DNA from: SHLJ01 sp041618535
GTDB lineage: Bacteria; Bacteroidota; Bacteroidia; Flavobacteriales; Flavobacteriaceae
Length of the DNA stretch: 27,693 nucleotides
Direction of reading: 5' to 3'
Assembly (NCBI GenBank): GCA_041618535.1
Contig: JBFKFP010000014.1
Location: 1-27,693 of the forward strand
Numbering within the stretch: position 1 is the first letter of the stretch; the number at the start of each line of letters is the position of its first letter. Made by a program: the position numbers and the translations under genes. Below the pieces are notes generated by a model. The model made no database searches and was not told the origin of the DNA. It saw only the letters and a program-made list of their open reading frames with translations. This document shows positions 14,854-23,513 of this stretch, one piece after another.

Positions 14854-16705
14854 TTTCCTCTACCAAATCCAATTCTACCTTCAGATTATTTATGATGAAC
14901 TCCTGTCGATCCTGAGTATTTTTCCCCATGTAGAAAGACAGCAGTTCCTCTATGGACATATCCTTATCGAGCATCACGGGGTCCAGTCTCATGTCCTCCC
15001 CAATAAAATATTGAAATTCATCTGGTGAAATCTCCCCCAACCCCTTAAAACGTGTGATTTCAGGTTTTGGTTTTAATTTTTCAATCGCAGATTTTTTTTC
15101 CTGTTCCGAATAACAGTAAATGGTTTCTTTCTTGTTCCTGACCCGGAACAAAGGAGTCTGCAATATGTAAAGATGCCCCTCTTTTATCAGTTCCGGGAAG
15201 AACTGTAAGAAGAATGTTATAAGAAGCAATCTGATATGCATCCCATCAACATCGGCATCTGTTGCAATCACTATATTATTATACCTCAGATCCTCTATGG
15301 ATTCCTCAATATTCAGTGCGGCCTGCAAAAGGTTGAACTCTTCGTTCTCATAAACGATTTTTTTGCTCATCCCATAGGAATTAAGAGGCTTGCCTCTTAA
15401 GCTGAAAACGGCCTGGGTATTGACGTCCCTCGACTTTGTAATGCTTCCTGAAGCCGAATCTCCCTCGGTTATAAACAGAGTGGTCTCCAGTCGTCTCTCG
15501 TTTTTCTGATCACCGAAATGTATACGGCAATCCCTGAGTTTCTTGTTATGCAGACTGGCTTTTTTGGCACGCTCCCGTGCTAATTTCCGAATGCCGGAAA
15601 GCTCTTTTCTTTCCTTTTCTGCCTGAAGTATTTTCCGTTGAATTTTTTCAGCTGTCTCAGGATTTTTATGAAGAAAATTATCCAACTGATGTTTTAAAAA
15701 ATCATTTATGAAGGTCCTCACCGTCGGTAAGCCTCCTCCCATTTCAGTTGAACCCAGTTTGGTCTTGGTCTGGCTTTCAAAAACCGGCTCCATGACCTTT
15801 ACTGCAATGGCTGCTATTATCGATTTACGTATATCGGAAGCATCAAAATTCTTCCCGAAAAAGTCCCTGATGGTTTTAACAAATGCCTCTCGAAAGGCTG
15901 CCAGGTGTGTTCCGCCCTGGGTGGTGTTTTGACCGTTAACAAAGGAATGATATTCCTCGCTGTATTGCGTCCTGCTGTGTGTCAGGGCCACCTCGATATC
16001 CTCTCCCCTCAGATGTATGATAGGATAGAGCATATCCCCTTCTCCCGTAAAATCCTCAAGGAGGTCTTTAAGGCCATTATCACTGAAGAATTTCTCGCCA
16101 TTGAATAAGATGGTGAGCCCAGGATTAAGGTAGACGTAGTTCTTCAACATACGCGCTATGTACTCATTCCTGTATTTATATTTCTTAAAAATGGATTCAT
16201 CTGGAATAAAAGACACCTTGGTACCCTTTCTTCTGGAAGTCTCTTCAAGTAACTCATGTTCCGTAAGCTCTCCAAGTTCAAATTCAGCTGAAGCTGATTT
16301 TCCGTCACGGGTTGATTCCACCCTGAAATAGGCAGATAGGGCATTTACCGCTTTTGTTCCCACTCCATTCAAGCCTACCGATTTCTTGAAAGCCCTTGAA
16401 TCGTATTTTCCCCCGGTGTTCATTTTAGAGACGACATCTACAACCTTACCAAGAGGTATTCCACGACCATAGTCGCGGACAATCACCTTATTGCCTTGAA
16501 TTGAGATCTCGATGGTCTTCCCGGCACCCATGACGAATTCATCAATGGAGTTATCGATTACCTCCTTGAGCAAGATGTAAATTCCATCATCGGGAGAAGA
16601 ACCGTCACCTAACTTTCCGATGTACATACCAGGCCTCATCCGGATGTGTTCTTTCCAGTCAAGCGAACGTATGTTTTCCTCGGTATAGCTAGATTTTTGG
16701 GCCAT
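14840..16705 (-). CDS. parE: DNA topoisomerase IV subunit B
   Basis: A 621-residue ATPase subunit of topoisomerase IV, which decatenates daughter chromosomes. The GHKL part shows MRPGMYIGKLGDGSSPDDG (23-41), the Bergerat motif LLKEVIDNSIDEF with Glu48 and Asn52, VRDYGRGIPLG (77-86) and NGVGTKAVNALSAY (113-126). The transducer carries QTKTKLGSTEMGG with its lysines (312-324). The Toprim domain has TEGDSASGS with Glu414, SLRGKPLN and ATDADVDGMHIR with Asp483, Asp485 and Asp487. Length, and the SASGS sequence where GyrB has SAGGS, fit the ParE-type B subunit of Bacteroidota. First gene of the parE-membrane protein-parC unit; the 162 bases upstream hold its promoter and the end of ychF. Confidence 0.93.
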   Translation of the reverse strand: MAQKSSYTEENIRSLDWKEHIRMRPGMYIGKLGDGSSPDDGIYILLKEVIDNSIDEFVMGAGKTIEISIQGNKVIVRDYGRGIPLGKVVDVVSKMNTGGKYDSRAFKKSVGLNGVGTKAVNALSAYFRVESTRDGKSASAEFELGELTEHELLEETSRRKGTKVSFIPDESIFKKYKYRNEYIARMLKNYVYLNPGLTILFNGEKFFSDNGLKDLLEDFTGEGDMLYPIIHLRGEDIEVALTHSRTQYSEEYHSFVNGQNTTQGGTHLAAFREAFVKTIRDFFGKNFDASDIRKSIIAAIAVKVMEPVFESQTKTKLGSTEMGGGLPTVRTFINDFLKHQLDNFLHKNPETAEKIQRKILQAEKERKELSGIRKLARERAKKASLHNKKLRDCRIHFGDQKNERRLETTLFITEGDSASGSITKSRDVNTQAVFSLRGKPLNSYGMSKKIVYENEEFNLLQAALNIEESIEDLRYNNIVIATDADVDGMHIRLLLITFFLQFFPELIKEGHLYILQTPLFRVRNKKETIYCYSEQEKKSAIEKLKPKPEITRFKGLGEISPDEFQYFIGEDMRLDPVMLDKDMSIEELLSFYMGKNTQDRQEFIINNLKVELDLVEENEDE

Positions 16706-16838
16706 ATATCAAAAAATTTTGTGTAAGCTGCTAATATAGCATTTCAACCTTATAAAAGAAATAAGGCTCAGAATAAGTAATTAACAATAAAACTACCGAA
16801 ATTGTTGAGAAAAATCAAGGGTTTCGGGAGGAAATAAC

Positions 16839-16853
16839 GCTACAGAATGTAGC
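16839..16853 (-). terminator. short hairpin downstream of ychF
   Basis: GCTACA pairs with TGTAGC around a three-base loop, 14 bases after the ychF stop in the transcribed direction. The T-run after it is poor (GTTATTTCC), so it may be a weak terminator or processing hairpin and not a strong stop. If transcription reads through, it would enter parE. Confidence 0.3.
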
Positions 16854-16867
16854 AAAATCCAGGGTTT

Positions 16868-17962
16868 TCATACATTGAAAAGAAAATGCATGACATCCCC
16901 GTCCTTCACAACATAATTCTTGCCCTCGATACGCATTTTTCCTGCCTCTTTCACTTTTATCTCGCTCCCGAAGTGAATATAGTCGTCGTAGGCAATAACC
17001 TCAGCCCTGATAAAGCCTTTTTCGAAATCAGTGTGTATCACCCCGGCTGCCTGTGGCGCTGTTGAACCAATAGTGATGGTCCATGCCCTTACTTCTTTTT
17101 TACCCGCCGTAAAATAGGTTTGCTGCCTCAATAAGTTGTAAGCTGCCCTGATAAGCTTCGCAGATCCAGGTTCATCTAATCCGAGGTCCTCAAGGAACAT
17201 TTTCCTTTCATCATAATCATCCAGTTCATTGATATCGGCCTCCGTACCGACCGCCAGCACGAGAATTTCTGCACTTTCACTCTTTACAGCCTCTTTAACC
17301 TGGTCTACATATTGGTTTCCGCTAACAGCAGATGCTTCATCAACATTACAGACATAAAGCACCGGTTTGGCGGTAATAAGCTGAAGCGGTTTTACATAGG
17401 CCATATTATCATCCCGAGGAATATCCATCGCCCTAACCGATTCTCCGGCCTCCAGATGAGACTTGAGGCTATTCAATACATCGAACTCCTTCTGGGCTTC
17501 TTTATCCCCTGTCTTGGCAGCTCTTCCCACACGGTCGAGTCTCTTCTCGACGGTTTCAAGATCCTTAAGCTGCAACTCTATATCGATGGTTTCCTTGTCC
17601 CTCACAGGATCTATGCTGCCATCAACATGAACGATATTGTCATGATCGAAACATCGAAGAACATGAAGAATGGCATCGGTTTCCCTGATGTTAGCTAGAA
17701 ATTGGTTGCCAAGGCCTTCTCCTTTACTGGCACCCTTAACCAATCCGGCGATGTCAACTATTTCAACCGTCGCTGGAACTACCCGTTCCGGGTTAACCAA
17801 ATTCGCGAGCTTGGTCAAGCGCTGGTCAGGGACATTGACCACGCCGATATTAGGCTCAATGGTACAAAACGGGAAATTTGCGCTTTGAGCCTTCGCATTA
17901 GAAAGGCAATTGAATAAGGTTGATTTACCTACGTTCGGAAGTCCGACGATTCCAGCTTTCAT
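16868..17962 (-). CDS. ychF: redox-regulated ribosome-associated ATPase YchF
   Basis: A 364-residue Obg-family P-loop NTPase of normal length. G1 is GLPNVGKS (7-14), the switch I region FPFCTIEPNIGVV, G3 is DIAGLVKGASKGEG, and the nucleotide-specificity motif reads CNVDE in place of the GTP-type NKxD; in the known family this shift goes with ATP preference. A helical insert follows and the C-terminal TGS domain closes with AWTITIGSTAPQAAGVIHTDFEKGF and ending HFLFNV. YchF binds ribosomes and has been tied to stress and translation control. It is monocistronic with a good -7 box 19 bases before its start and diverges from the TonB-dependent receptor gene. Confidence 0.94.
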   Translation of the reverse strand: MKAGIVGLPNVGKSTLFNCLSNAKAQSANFPFCTIEPNIGVVNVPDQRLTKLANLVNPERVVPATVEIVDIAGLVKGASKGEGLGNQFLANIRETDAILHVLRCFDHDNIVHVDGSIDPVRDKETIDIELQLKDLETVEKRLDRVGRAAKTGDKEAQKEFDVLNSLKSHLEAGESVRAMDIPRDDNMAYVKPLQLITAKPVLYVCNVDEASAVSGNQYVDQVKEAVKSESAEILVLAVGTEADINELDDYDERKMFLEDLGLDEPGSAKLIRAAYNLLRQQTYFTAGKKEVRAWTITIGSTAPQAAGVIHTDFEKGFIRAEVIAYDDYIHFGSEIKVKEAGKMRIEGKNYVVKDGDVMHFLFNV

Positions 17963-17980
17963 GTTCTAAATTTTGGTGAG

Positions 17981-17988
17981 CAAAGATA
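17981..17988 (-). promoter_or_regulatory. -7 box for ychF
   Basis: On the minus strand this reads TATCTTTG, an exact TAnnTTTG match, ending 18 bases before the ATG at 17962; a short leader is typical in this phylum. The TTG candidates upstream on the minus strand have non-ideal spacers (12 or 24 bases). Confidence 0.6.
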
Positions 17989-18103
17989 GCATGGTCTGTT
18001 CAAATAACCTATCAATTATCCGAAGCTGATTTATGCATTTACACTCCGAACTGAATTAACGCTATTAATCATGTAGTATACATACTTCCTAAATAACATT
18101 TAC

Positions 18104-18111
18104 TATCTTTA
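18104..18111 (+). promoter_or_regulatory. possible -7 box for the TonB-dependent receptor
   Basis: TATCTTTA, one mismatch from TAnnTTTG, lies 25 bases before the ATG at 18137. No TTG element at the normal spacing. Confidence 0.4.
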
Positions 18112-18136
18112 TTTCTTAATAACTAAACCAACCGAT

Positions 18137-20815
18137 ATGAAAAAAACATTACTCTTAATTGTTGCCTTATTTTTATCCATAATCACTTCTGCGCAGAATG
18201 TGACGGGTACGGTAACGGATTCTGAAGGACAACCGCTTCCCGGTGTCAACATTATTGAAAAGAATACAACGAACGGTACCACCAGCGACTTCGATGGCAA
18301 TTATGCCATCACCGTTGGTTCGGATGCCGTTTTGGTATTCAGCTACATCGGATTCACCACACAGGAATTCACTGTTGGGGATCAAAATGTGATAAATGTA
18401 ACCCTGGTTGAGGGAGTCAGCCTGGATGAGATCATGATAGTGGGTTCCAGAAGTCCGAAACGTACTTCTGTTGACACCGCTGTTGCCATTGATGTTATCG
18501 ACATCCAGGAGGTCACATCTCAGGCCGGAAAGGTAGAGGTTAACGAGATGCTGCAATATGCGGCCCCTTCTTTCAATGCCAACAAGCAATCGGGTTCAGA
18601 CGGTGCAGACCACATTGATCCCGCATCCCTGAGGGGAATGGGTCCAGACCAGACCCTTGTTCTTATAAATGGAAAAAGACGCCACCAATCTTCGTTGATC
18701 AACATCTTCGGTACACGCGGAAGGGGAAATACTGGAACAGACCTCAACGCTATCCCGGCTTCCGCGATAAAGCGGATTGAAGTACTGCGCGATGGTGCAT
18801 CTGCCCAGTATGGTTCTGATGCTATTGCGGGCGTTATCAATATCGTTCTCAGGGATGATGTTGAGACCTTCAGCGGGGTTGTCAGTTATGGTGCGTACAG
18901 CACCAATGCTGATGTTGACACAAGTGCATTCGGTGAGTATGGTGCCTGGAATACGGATGGATTCAGGTTGGATACGGAACGCGATGGAAACGCTATTGGA
19001 AAAGACAAGGATTTTGACGGGGGTTCTGTACGGGTAACCGCCAATTATGGATTCAAATTGATGGAAGAGGGCTTTGCCAATTTCACAACGGAATATATCA
19101 GCAAGAATAAAACGTTAAGACCTGCTTTTGACTTCAGGAAAGGGTTTGGCGAAGCGGCTATCGACGGCTTCAATTTCTTCGGAAATATCGGCCTGCCTCT
19201 GTCTGAGAATACCCGTTTTTATGCCTTTGGAGGGCGAAATTACAGGGATACGGATGCATTCGCTTTCACAAGAAACGGCGGACCCCGCGTTATTGAATCG
19301 ATCTATCCAAACGGGTTTACTCCACGTATTACTTCCAATATAATCGATAATTCTATTTCAGCAGGTATTCGTACTGAAACCGCCTCGAACTGGAAGATCG
19401 ATCTGAACAATACCTGGGGGAAAAATAATTTTCATTACTTCATAAAAGGAACCCTTAATGCTTCCCTTGAAGACGCATCCCCTACCGATTTCGATGCAGG
19501 TGGTCACAGCCTGAGCCAGAATACCACCAGTCTGGATTTTTCTAAATATTTTGAAGATGTTCTGGAAGGTATGAACCTCGCTTTCGGATTTGAATATCGT
19601 ACTGAAAATTTTGAGATCTTTTCAGGTGAAGAAGGATCCTGGGGTACTTATACAGAAGAGGGAATTCTTATAACAGACCCTGCAAACCAGACCCAGGCCA
19701 CAGACGATGAAGGAAATCCCCGGCCGGGTGGCTCACAGGGTTTTCCGGGCTACAGCCCGTTTAATGAAGTAGACCGGAGCCGAAGCAATATGTCTATCTA
19801 TGTCGATGGCGAATTTGATTTTTCAAGTACGTTCTTATTAAGTGCAGCGGCGCGGTTTGAGAATTACAGCGATTTTGGAAGTACCATCAACGGGAAACTT
19901 GCCGCCCGTCTTAAAGCTTCGGATAATGTCAATATAAGGGGGTCCATTTCATCCGGCTTCAGGGCCCCTTCGCTAGCCCAGATTTATTACAATCTTAGGT
20001 TTACGAACTTCGTTGGCGGCGTGGCACTCGAATCGCTTTTATCCCCCAACAACAGCCCTGTGACAGCCTCCTTTGGCATTGGTCCATTAAAAGAGGAGAA
20101 AGCGTTTAATGCGGCACTCGGATTCACAGCGAGTTTTGGTGAATTCACAGCAACAGTAGACGGATACTATATCAAGGTGAACGATCGGATCGTACTTACC
20201 GGAAACTTTGATGCCCCACAGATCGAGAACGTAGAGGCTGCCCAATTCTTTGCCAATGGTACAGATACAAGTACCAAGGGTCTCGACCTTATATTTACCT
20301 GGAGGCGTCAGTTAAATCAGGACAGTAATTTCCGGGCTTCCTTTATCGGGAATTTTAATGACATGACAATTGATGAAGTGTTGAATGGCAGCCTTGATGA
20401 GCAAACCTTCTTCGGTGAACGAGACAAGGCCTTCCTTTTGGCATCTGCACCGGATTCAAAACTATCATTGAATTTGAATTATTCAAGGAAATGGTTGAAT
20501 GCAGGATTGACCCTGACACGCTTTAGCGATATTGAACTGCTGGATTTCCAGATGTTTGAGGATCCGGCCGACTATGGCGGGTTTAATCAGTTGGTTGCAG
20601 CTGCAACAGATAGTTACGGGTCAAAGATCGTGACCGATTTAAATTTAGGATTTGACCTCGATGATAACCTGAATCTGAATGTTGGGGCGAATAACTTATT
20701 CAATGTTTACCCAGATCAGCAAGATGACTGGACGGAAGCAGGCGGATATTTTGATTCAGTTCAGATGGGATTCGGTGGTGCGTTTTATTACACCAGACTG
20801 AATTATAAGTTTTAA
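18137..20815 (+). CDS. TonB-dependent receptor with carboxypeptidase-regulatory-like domain
   Basis: An 892-residue outer-membrane receptor. It starts with a Sec signal (1-19, ending SAQ). A CarboxypepD_reg-like beta domain covers about 20-95 (VTGTVTDSEGQPLPGVNI through FSYIGFTTQEFTV). The plug covers about 105-230 (EVTSQAGKVEVNEML, SLRGMGPDQTLVLINGKRRH, AIKRIEVLRDGASAQYGSDA, AGVINIVLRDD). The barrel ends with YYTRLNYKF, a terminal aromatic typical of barrels. The plug wording resembles single receptors of the Caulobacter type more than SusC; no SusD partner follows, and no tell-tale substrate gene is nearby. The substrate is therefore unknown (siderophore, vitamin or sugar). It is monocistronic, ending in a strong hairpin terminator shared with the ferredoxin gene. 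Confidence 0.88.
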   Translation: MKKTLLLIVALFLSIITSAQNVTGTVTDSEGQPLPGVNIIEKNTTNGTTSDFDGNYAITVGSDAVLVFSYIGFTTQEFTVGDQNVINVTLVEGVSLDEIMIVGSRSPKRTSVDTAVAIDVIDIQEVTSQAGKVEVNEMLQYAAPSFNANKQSGSDGADHIDPASLRGMGPDQTLVLINGKRRHQSSLINIFGTRGRGNTGTDLNAIPASAIKRIEVLRDGASAQYGSDAIAGVINIVLRDDVETFSGVVSYGAYSTNADVDTSAFGEYGAWNTDGFRLDTERDGNAIGKDKDFDGGSVRVTANYGFKLMEEGFANFTTEYISKNKTLRPAFDFRKGFGEAAIDGFNFFGNIGLPLSENTRFYAFGGRNYRDTDAFAFTRNGGPRVIESIYPNGFTPRITSNIIDNSISAGIRTETASNWKIDLNNTWGKNNFHYFIKGTLNASLEDASPTDFDAGGHSLSQNTTSLDFSKYFEDVLEGMNLAFGFEYRTENFEIFSGEEGSWGTYTEEGILITDPANQTQATDDEGNPRPGGSQGFPGYSPFNEVDRSRSNMSIYVDGEFDFSSTFLLSAAARFENYSDFGSTINGKLAARLKASDNVNIRGSISSGFRAPSLAQIYYNLRFTNFVGGVALESLLSPNNSPVTASFGIGPLKEEKAFNAALGFTASFGEFTATVDGYYIKVNDRIVLTGNFDAPQIENVEAAQFFANGTDTSTKGLDLIFTWRRQLNQDSNFRASFIGNFNDMTIDEVLNGSLDEQTFFGERDKAFLLASAPDSKLSLNLNYSRKWLNAGLTLTRFSDIELLDFQMFEDPADYGGFNQLVAAATDSYGSKIVTDLNLGFDLDDNLNLNVGANNLFNVYPDQQDDWTEAGGYFDSVQMGFGGAFYYTRLNYKF

Positions 20816-20837
20816 GGATCCGTTTTAAATAAATTAT

Positions 20838-20865
20838 AAAACCCGGTATTTTCTTACCGGGTTTT
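20838..20865. terminator. bidirectional intrinsic terminator
   Basis: AAAACCCGGTA (20838-20848) pairs with TACCGGGTTTT (20855-20865) without mismatch around a six-base loop. A T-run continues to 20866 on the plus strand and A-rich sequence precedes it, so it can serve the receptor gene (+) and the convergent ferredoxin gene (-), whose stops are at 20815 and 20868. Confidence 0.88.
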
Positions 20866-20867
20866 TG

Positions 20868-21221
20868 TTAGTTTTCAGGATGCATAAATCGCTGTTTTGC
20901 CAACAGCTCATCCTCGCTTTCAACGTGATCTTCATCCGGGACACAGCAGTCAACCGGACAAACCGCCGCACATTGAGGTTCATCATGAAATCCTTTACAC
21001 TCCGTACATTTATCGGGTACGATGTAATAGAATTCATCACTTATAGGTTCCTGAACCTCATCAGCATCAACAGATTTTCCGTCAGGTAATACGACAGAAC
21101 CTGTTAAGCTTGTGCCATCTTTATAGCGCCAGTCGTCTGCCCCCTCATAAATAGCTGTATTCGGGCATTCAGGTTCGCATGCCCCGCAGTTTATACATTC
21201 ATCTGTAATAATGATAGCCAT
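20868..21221 (-). CDS. 2[4Fe-4S] dicluster ferredoxin
   Basis: A 117-residue electron carrier. The first cluster motif is C9-x2-C12-x2-C15-x3-C19-P, in DECINCGACEPECP; the second is C72-x2-C75-x8-C84-x3-C88-P, in DKCTECKGFHDEPQCAAVCP, with extra Cys at 92 and 93. The longer loop in the second motif is of the Allochromatium type, known for low potentials. About 50 residues lie between the motifs (ADDWRYKDGTSLTG through EPISDEFYYIV), an insert typical of Bacteroidota. It lacks a signal and is cytoplasmic. It is divergent to the acyl-CoA reductase gene with overlapping promoters, so it may feed electrons to lipid or anaerobic-type reactions; the partner is not known. Confidence 0.9.
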   Translation of the reverse strand: MAIIITDECINCGACEPECPNTAIYEGADDWRYKDGTSLTGSVVLPDGKSVDADEVQEPISDEFYYIVPDKCTECKGFHDEPQCAAVCPVDCCVPDEDHVESEDELLAKQRFMHPEN

Positions 21222-21226
21222 AGCAA

Positions 21227-21255
21227 TTGTAGTTTTGTGTGTTTGCTTAAATTTG
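21227..21255 (+). promoter_or_regulatory. promoter of the acyl-CoA reductase gene
   Basis: TTG at 21227-21229, an 18-base spacer and TAAATTTG at 21248-21255 form a full match to the Flavobacteriia TTG...TAnnTTTG promoter. It places the transcript start near 21260, after a GTG at 21237, and so supports translation from the ATG at 21300. Confidence 0.7.
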
Positions 21256-21261
21256 CAGATG

Positions 21262-21292
21262 CAAAAATAAGGCCCTTACTTGGCTTTTACAA
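21262..21292 (-). promoter_or_regulatory. promoter of the ferredoxin gene
   Basis: On the minus strand TTG (21292-21290), a 20-base spacer and TATTTTTG (21269-21262) form a full Flavobacteriia promoter. The transcript should start near 21255, giving a leader of about 34 bases. The element lies directly opposite the start region of the acyl-CoA reductase transcript. Confidence 0.65.
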
Positions 21293-21299
21293 ACTTCTA

Positions 21300-22361
21300 A
21301 TGAACCGGGAACAACGAATTGCAGCCTTCGACAAATTAGGTCGTTTCATGAGTCAGTTTAAAACCACTGCTCCTGAAAAAAAAGATGATATTGAATTTAA
21401 CGACCTGTTCTTCGAAGGAATGAAACATCAAATTGCATTGGCATTCGAGCATAACGGCTGGTTTACAAGTGAGAACATAGCCTATGCTTTTGAAGGATGG
21501 TCAGAATTACTGAAGAAGGATGAACTTCATAAATGGCTCAGTGCATATCGTGAGAACAACCAGGAGAATTCAAAGAAAATTGCAGTGATCATGGCGGGTA
21601 ATATCCCTCTTGTTGGTTTTCACGATTGTCTTGCTGTACTTATCTCCGGGCACCGGGCTATTATCAAACAGTCATCGCAGGACCGGTATTTAATGCCCTT
21701 TCTCATTCAGTACCTGTGCCATGTGGAACCAGGATTCAAAGGCAAAATTGAATTTACCGATAAAAAATTGGAAGATTATGATGCTGTTATCGCAACTGGA
21801 AGTAATAATACTGCCCGATATTTTGATTATTACTTCAGAAACAGGCCATCGGTAATAAGGAGAAACAGGAATTCTGTTGCCGTATTAAAGGGAAAGGAAA
21901 CAGATGAGCAACTGACCGGACTGGCCGAAGATATTTTCAGGTATTTCGGGCTGGGATGCCGAAGTGTTTCCAAGATCTTTATCCCGGCAGGTTATAATTT
22001 TGATCGTTTGTTCAATTCGATATACCCTTGGCACTCCATTATCAATTACCCGAAGTATTCGAACAATTACGACTATAACAAGGCTGTTTACCTCATGAGC
22101 GAATTTGATATGCTTGAGAACGGATTCCTTATGGTTAAGGAAGATGATAGTTATGCCTCGCCCATCGCTACCCTCTTTTATGAATACTATGACAATGAAG
22201 AAAGCCTGAGAAAAAAACTGCATGTGGACAAAGATCAGATACAGTGCGTGGTCGCCAATGGATTCAGTGATGATGAAATCCCATTCGGGAAGACGCAGCG
22301 TCCTGGTTTAGCCGACTATGCCGATGGCGTTGATACTGTTGATTTCCTGTTAAAAATATAG
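21300..22361 (+). CDS. LuxC-family acyl-CoA reductase
   Basis: A 353-residue member of the LuxC/acyl-CoA reductase family (aldehyde dehydrogenase-like fold), which reduces fatty acyl-CoA or acyl-enzyme to an aldehyde with NAD(P)H. Visible are the cofactor region IAVIMAGNIPLVGFHD (94-109), ISGHRAIIKQSSQDR (115-129), ATGSNNTARYFDYYF (165-179) and the putative nucleophile Cys220 in FGLGCRSVSKIFIP. The frame can be extended to a GTG at 21237, but a promoter lies inside that extension, so the ATG at 21300 is preferred. LuxD, LuxE and luciferase are absent; this group is widespread in Bacteroidota without bioluminescence. It lies upstream of serC and serA, divergent from a ferredoxin. Likely involved in lipid or aldehyde metabolism; the exact substrate is unknown. 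Confidence 0.87.
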   Translation: MNREQRIAAFDKLGRFMSQFKTTAPEKKDDIEFNDLFFEGMKHQIALAFEHNGWFTSENIAYAFEGWSELLKKDELHKWLSAYRENNQENSKKIAVIMAGNIPLVGFHDCLAVLISGHRAIIKQSSQDRYLMPFLIQYLCHVEPGFKGKIEFTDKKLEDYDAVIATGSNNTARYFDYYFRNRPSVIRRNRNSVAVLKGKETDEQLTGLAEDIFRYFGLGCRSVSKIFIPAGYNFDRLFNSIYPWHSIINYPKYSNNYDYNKAVYLMSEFDMLENGFLMVKEDDSYASPIATLFYEYYDNEESLRKKLHVDKDQIQCVVANGFSDDEIPFGKTQRPGLADYADGVDTVDFLLKI

Positions 22362-22377
22362 GCTAAAAAAATTGAGG

Positions 22378-22403
22378 AATTAATGCTTTTTAAGCAATTA
22401 ATT
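22378..22403. repeat. inverted repeat before serC
   Basis: AATTAATGCTT (22378-22388) and AAGCAATTAATT (22392-22403) form a hairpin with a three-base loop and one bulged base. No T-run follows, so it is not a classical terminator. It ends two bases before a possible serC -7 box and may be an operator or an attenuator. Confidence 0.45.
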
Positions 22404-22405
22404 GT

Positions 22406-22413
22406 GACCTTTG
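22406..22413 (+). promoter_or_regulatory. possible -7 box for serC
   Basis: GACCTTTG, one mismatch from TAnnTTTG and followed by C as in many flavobacterial promoters, lies 18 bases before the serC ATG. No TTG at the usual spacing. If functional, serC-serA can be expressed apart from the acyl-CoA reductase gene. Confidence 0.35.
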
Positions 22414-22431
22414 CGCAGTAATTAAAAACAC

Positions 22432-23496
22432 ATGAAAAAACATAATTTTAGCCCAGGACCCTGCATTCTTCCCAACGAGGTTATGCTGAAGGCTTCCGAA
22501 GCTGTATTAGATTATAACGAAAGTGGGTTATCCCTTATAGAGATGTCTCACCGAAGCAAGGAGTTCGTGGATATCATGGAAAACGCCAGGGCACTGGTTC
22601 TGGAGTTGCTTGGTTTGGAAGGCAAAGGATACAAAGCGCTCTTCCTCCAGGGAGGGGCGAGCACGCAATTTCTGATGGTTGCACTTAACCTTTTAGAGAA
22701 ACGCGCCGGTTATTTGAATACCGGGACCTGGGCGGCAAAAGCGATAAAAGAGGCCAGGATTTATGATGATATTTACGAGGTGGCCAGTTCGGAAAGCGCT
22801 GGATATAATTATATTCCCAAAGGATATGAAATCCCGACCGAATACGATTACTTCCACTGCACCTCAAATAACACCATCTTCGGGACACAAATGAAATCAT
22901 TTCCCGAATGCCCTATCCCTATGGTCTGTGACATGTCAAGCGATATATTCTCGAGGCAACTCGATTTTTCCAAATTTGACCTGATCTATGCCGGTGCTCA
23001 AAAGAATATGGGGCCTGCAGGAACCACTCTGGTGGTCGTGAATGAAGAGATCCTTGGTAAGGTAAGCAGAAAGATCCCTTCCATGATGGATTATAAGGTT
23101 CATATCAGCAAAAGCAGCATGTTCAATACGCCGCCGGTTTTCGCGGTCTACACCTCCATGCTAACCCTTGAATGGCTTAGAAATCTTGGAGGAATCCCTG
23201 CCATTGAAGAGATCAATGATACCAAGGCTAAAATCATGTATTCCGAAATCGATATCAACCCACTTTTCAAAGGCTACAGTGTAAAAGAGGACCGCTCTTA
23301 TATGAACGCTACCTTCAGCCTGGTTAATGATAACCTAAAAGAAACCTTTGATACGATGATCAAGGAAGCTGGAATCAATGGGTTGAACGGGCATAGGAGC
23401 GTTGGAGGGTACAGGGCATCAATGTACAATGCCTTACCCATAGACAGTGTAAAAGTATTGGTAGAAGTAATGAGTGAATTAGAAAGAAAAGCTTAA
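22432..23496 (+). CDS. serC: phosphoserine aminotransferase
   Basis: A 354-residue class V PLP aminotransferase converting 3-phosphohydroxypyruvate and glutamate to phosphoserine; the family also acts in pyridoxine synthesis. It starts KKHNFSPGPCILP, the usual SerC opening. Further motifs are GLSLIEMSHRSKEF (32-45), FLQGGASTQFLMV (71-83), YLNTGTWAAKAI (94-105), HCTSNNTIFGTQ (142-153), VCDMSSDI (165-172) and the cofactor Lys191 in YAGAQKNMGPAG. The ending GLNGHRSVGGYRASMYNA binds substrate phosphate in known enzymes. Length is normal. It is cytoplasmic and precedes the serA-like gene by 17 bases (to its ATG), so the two steps of the serine route are co-transcribed; serB is not in the window. 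Confidence 0.95.
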   Translation: MKKHNFSPGPCILPNEVMLKASEAVLDYNESGLSLIEMSHRSKEFVDIMENARALVLELLGLEGKGYKALFLQGGASTQFLMVALNLLEKRAGYLNTGTWAAKAIKEARIYDDIYEVASSESAGYNYIPKGYEIPTEYDYFHCTSNNTIFGTQMKSFPECPIPMVCDMSSDIFSRQLDFSKFDLIYAGAQKNMGPAGTTLVVVNEEILGKVSRKIPSMMDYKVHISKSSMFNTPPVFAVYTSMLTLEWLRNLGGIPAIEEINDTKAKIMYSEIDINPLFKGYSVKEDRSYMNATFSLVNDNLKETFDTMIKEAGINGLNGHRSVGGYRASMYNALPIDSVKVLVEVMSELERKA

Positions 23497-23513
23497 AAAA
23501 AATTGAATTGAAT

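Noticed and set aside
18137..20815. SusC-type receptor of a polysaccharide utilisation locus
   Set aside because: No SusD gene, glycoside hydrolase or sulfatase lies next to it, and the gene is followed by a terminator.
21237..21299. Upstream extension of the acyl-CoA reductase from GTG at 21237
   Set aside because: A full promoter (21227-21255) overlaps it, so the transcript would begin after this codon; the extra residues show no homology pattern.
23508..23513. TTG start of serA two codons before the ATG
   Set aside because: The ATG at 23514 gives the normal N terminus (MKVLANDG) and is the stronger start.
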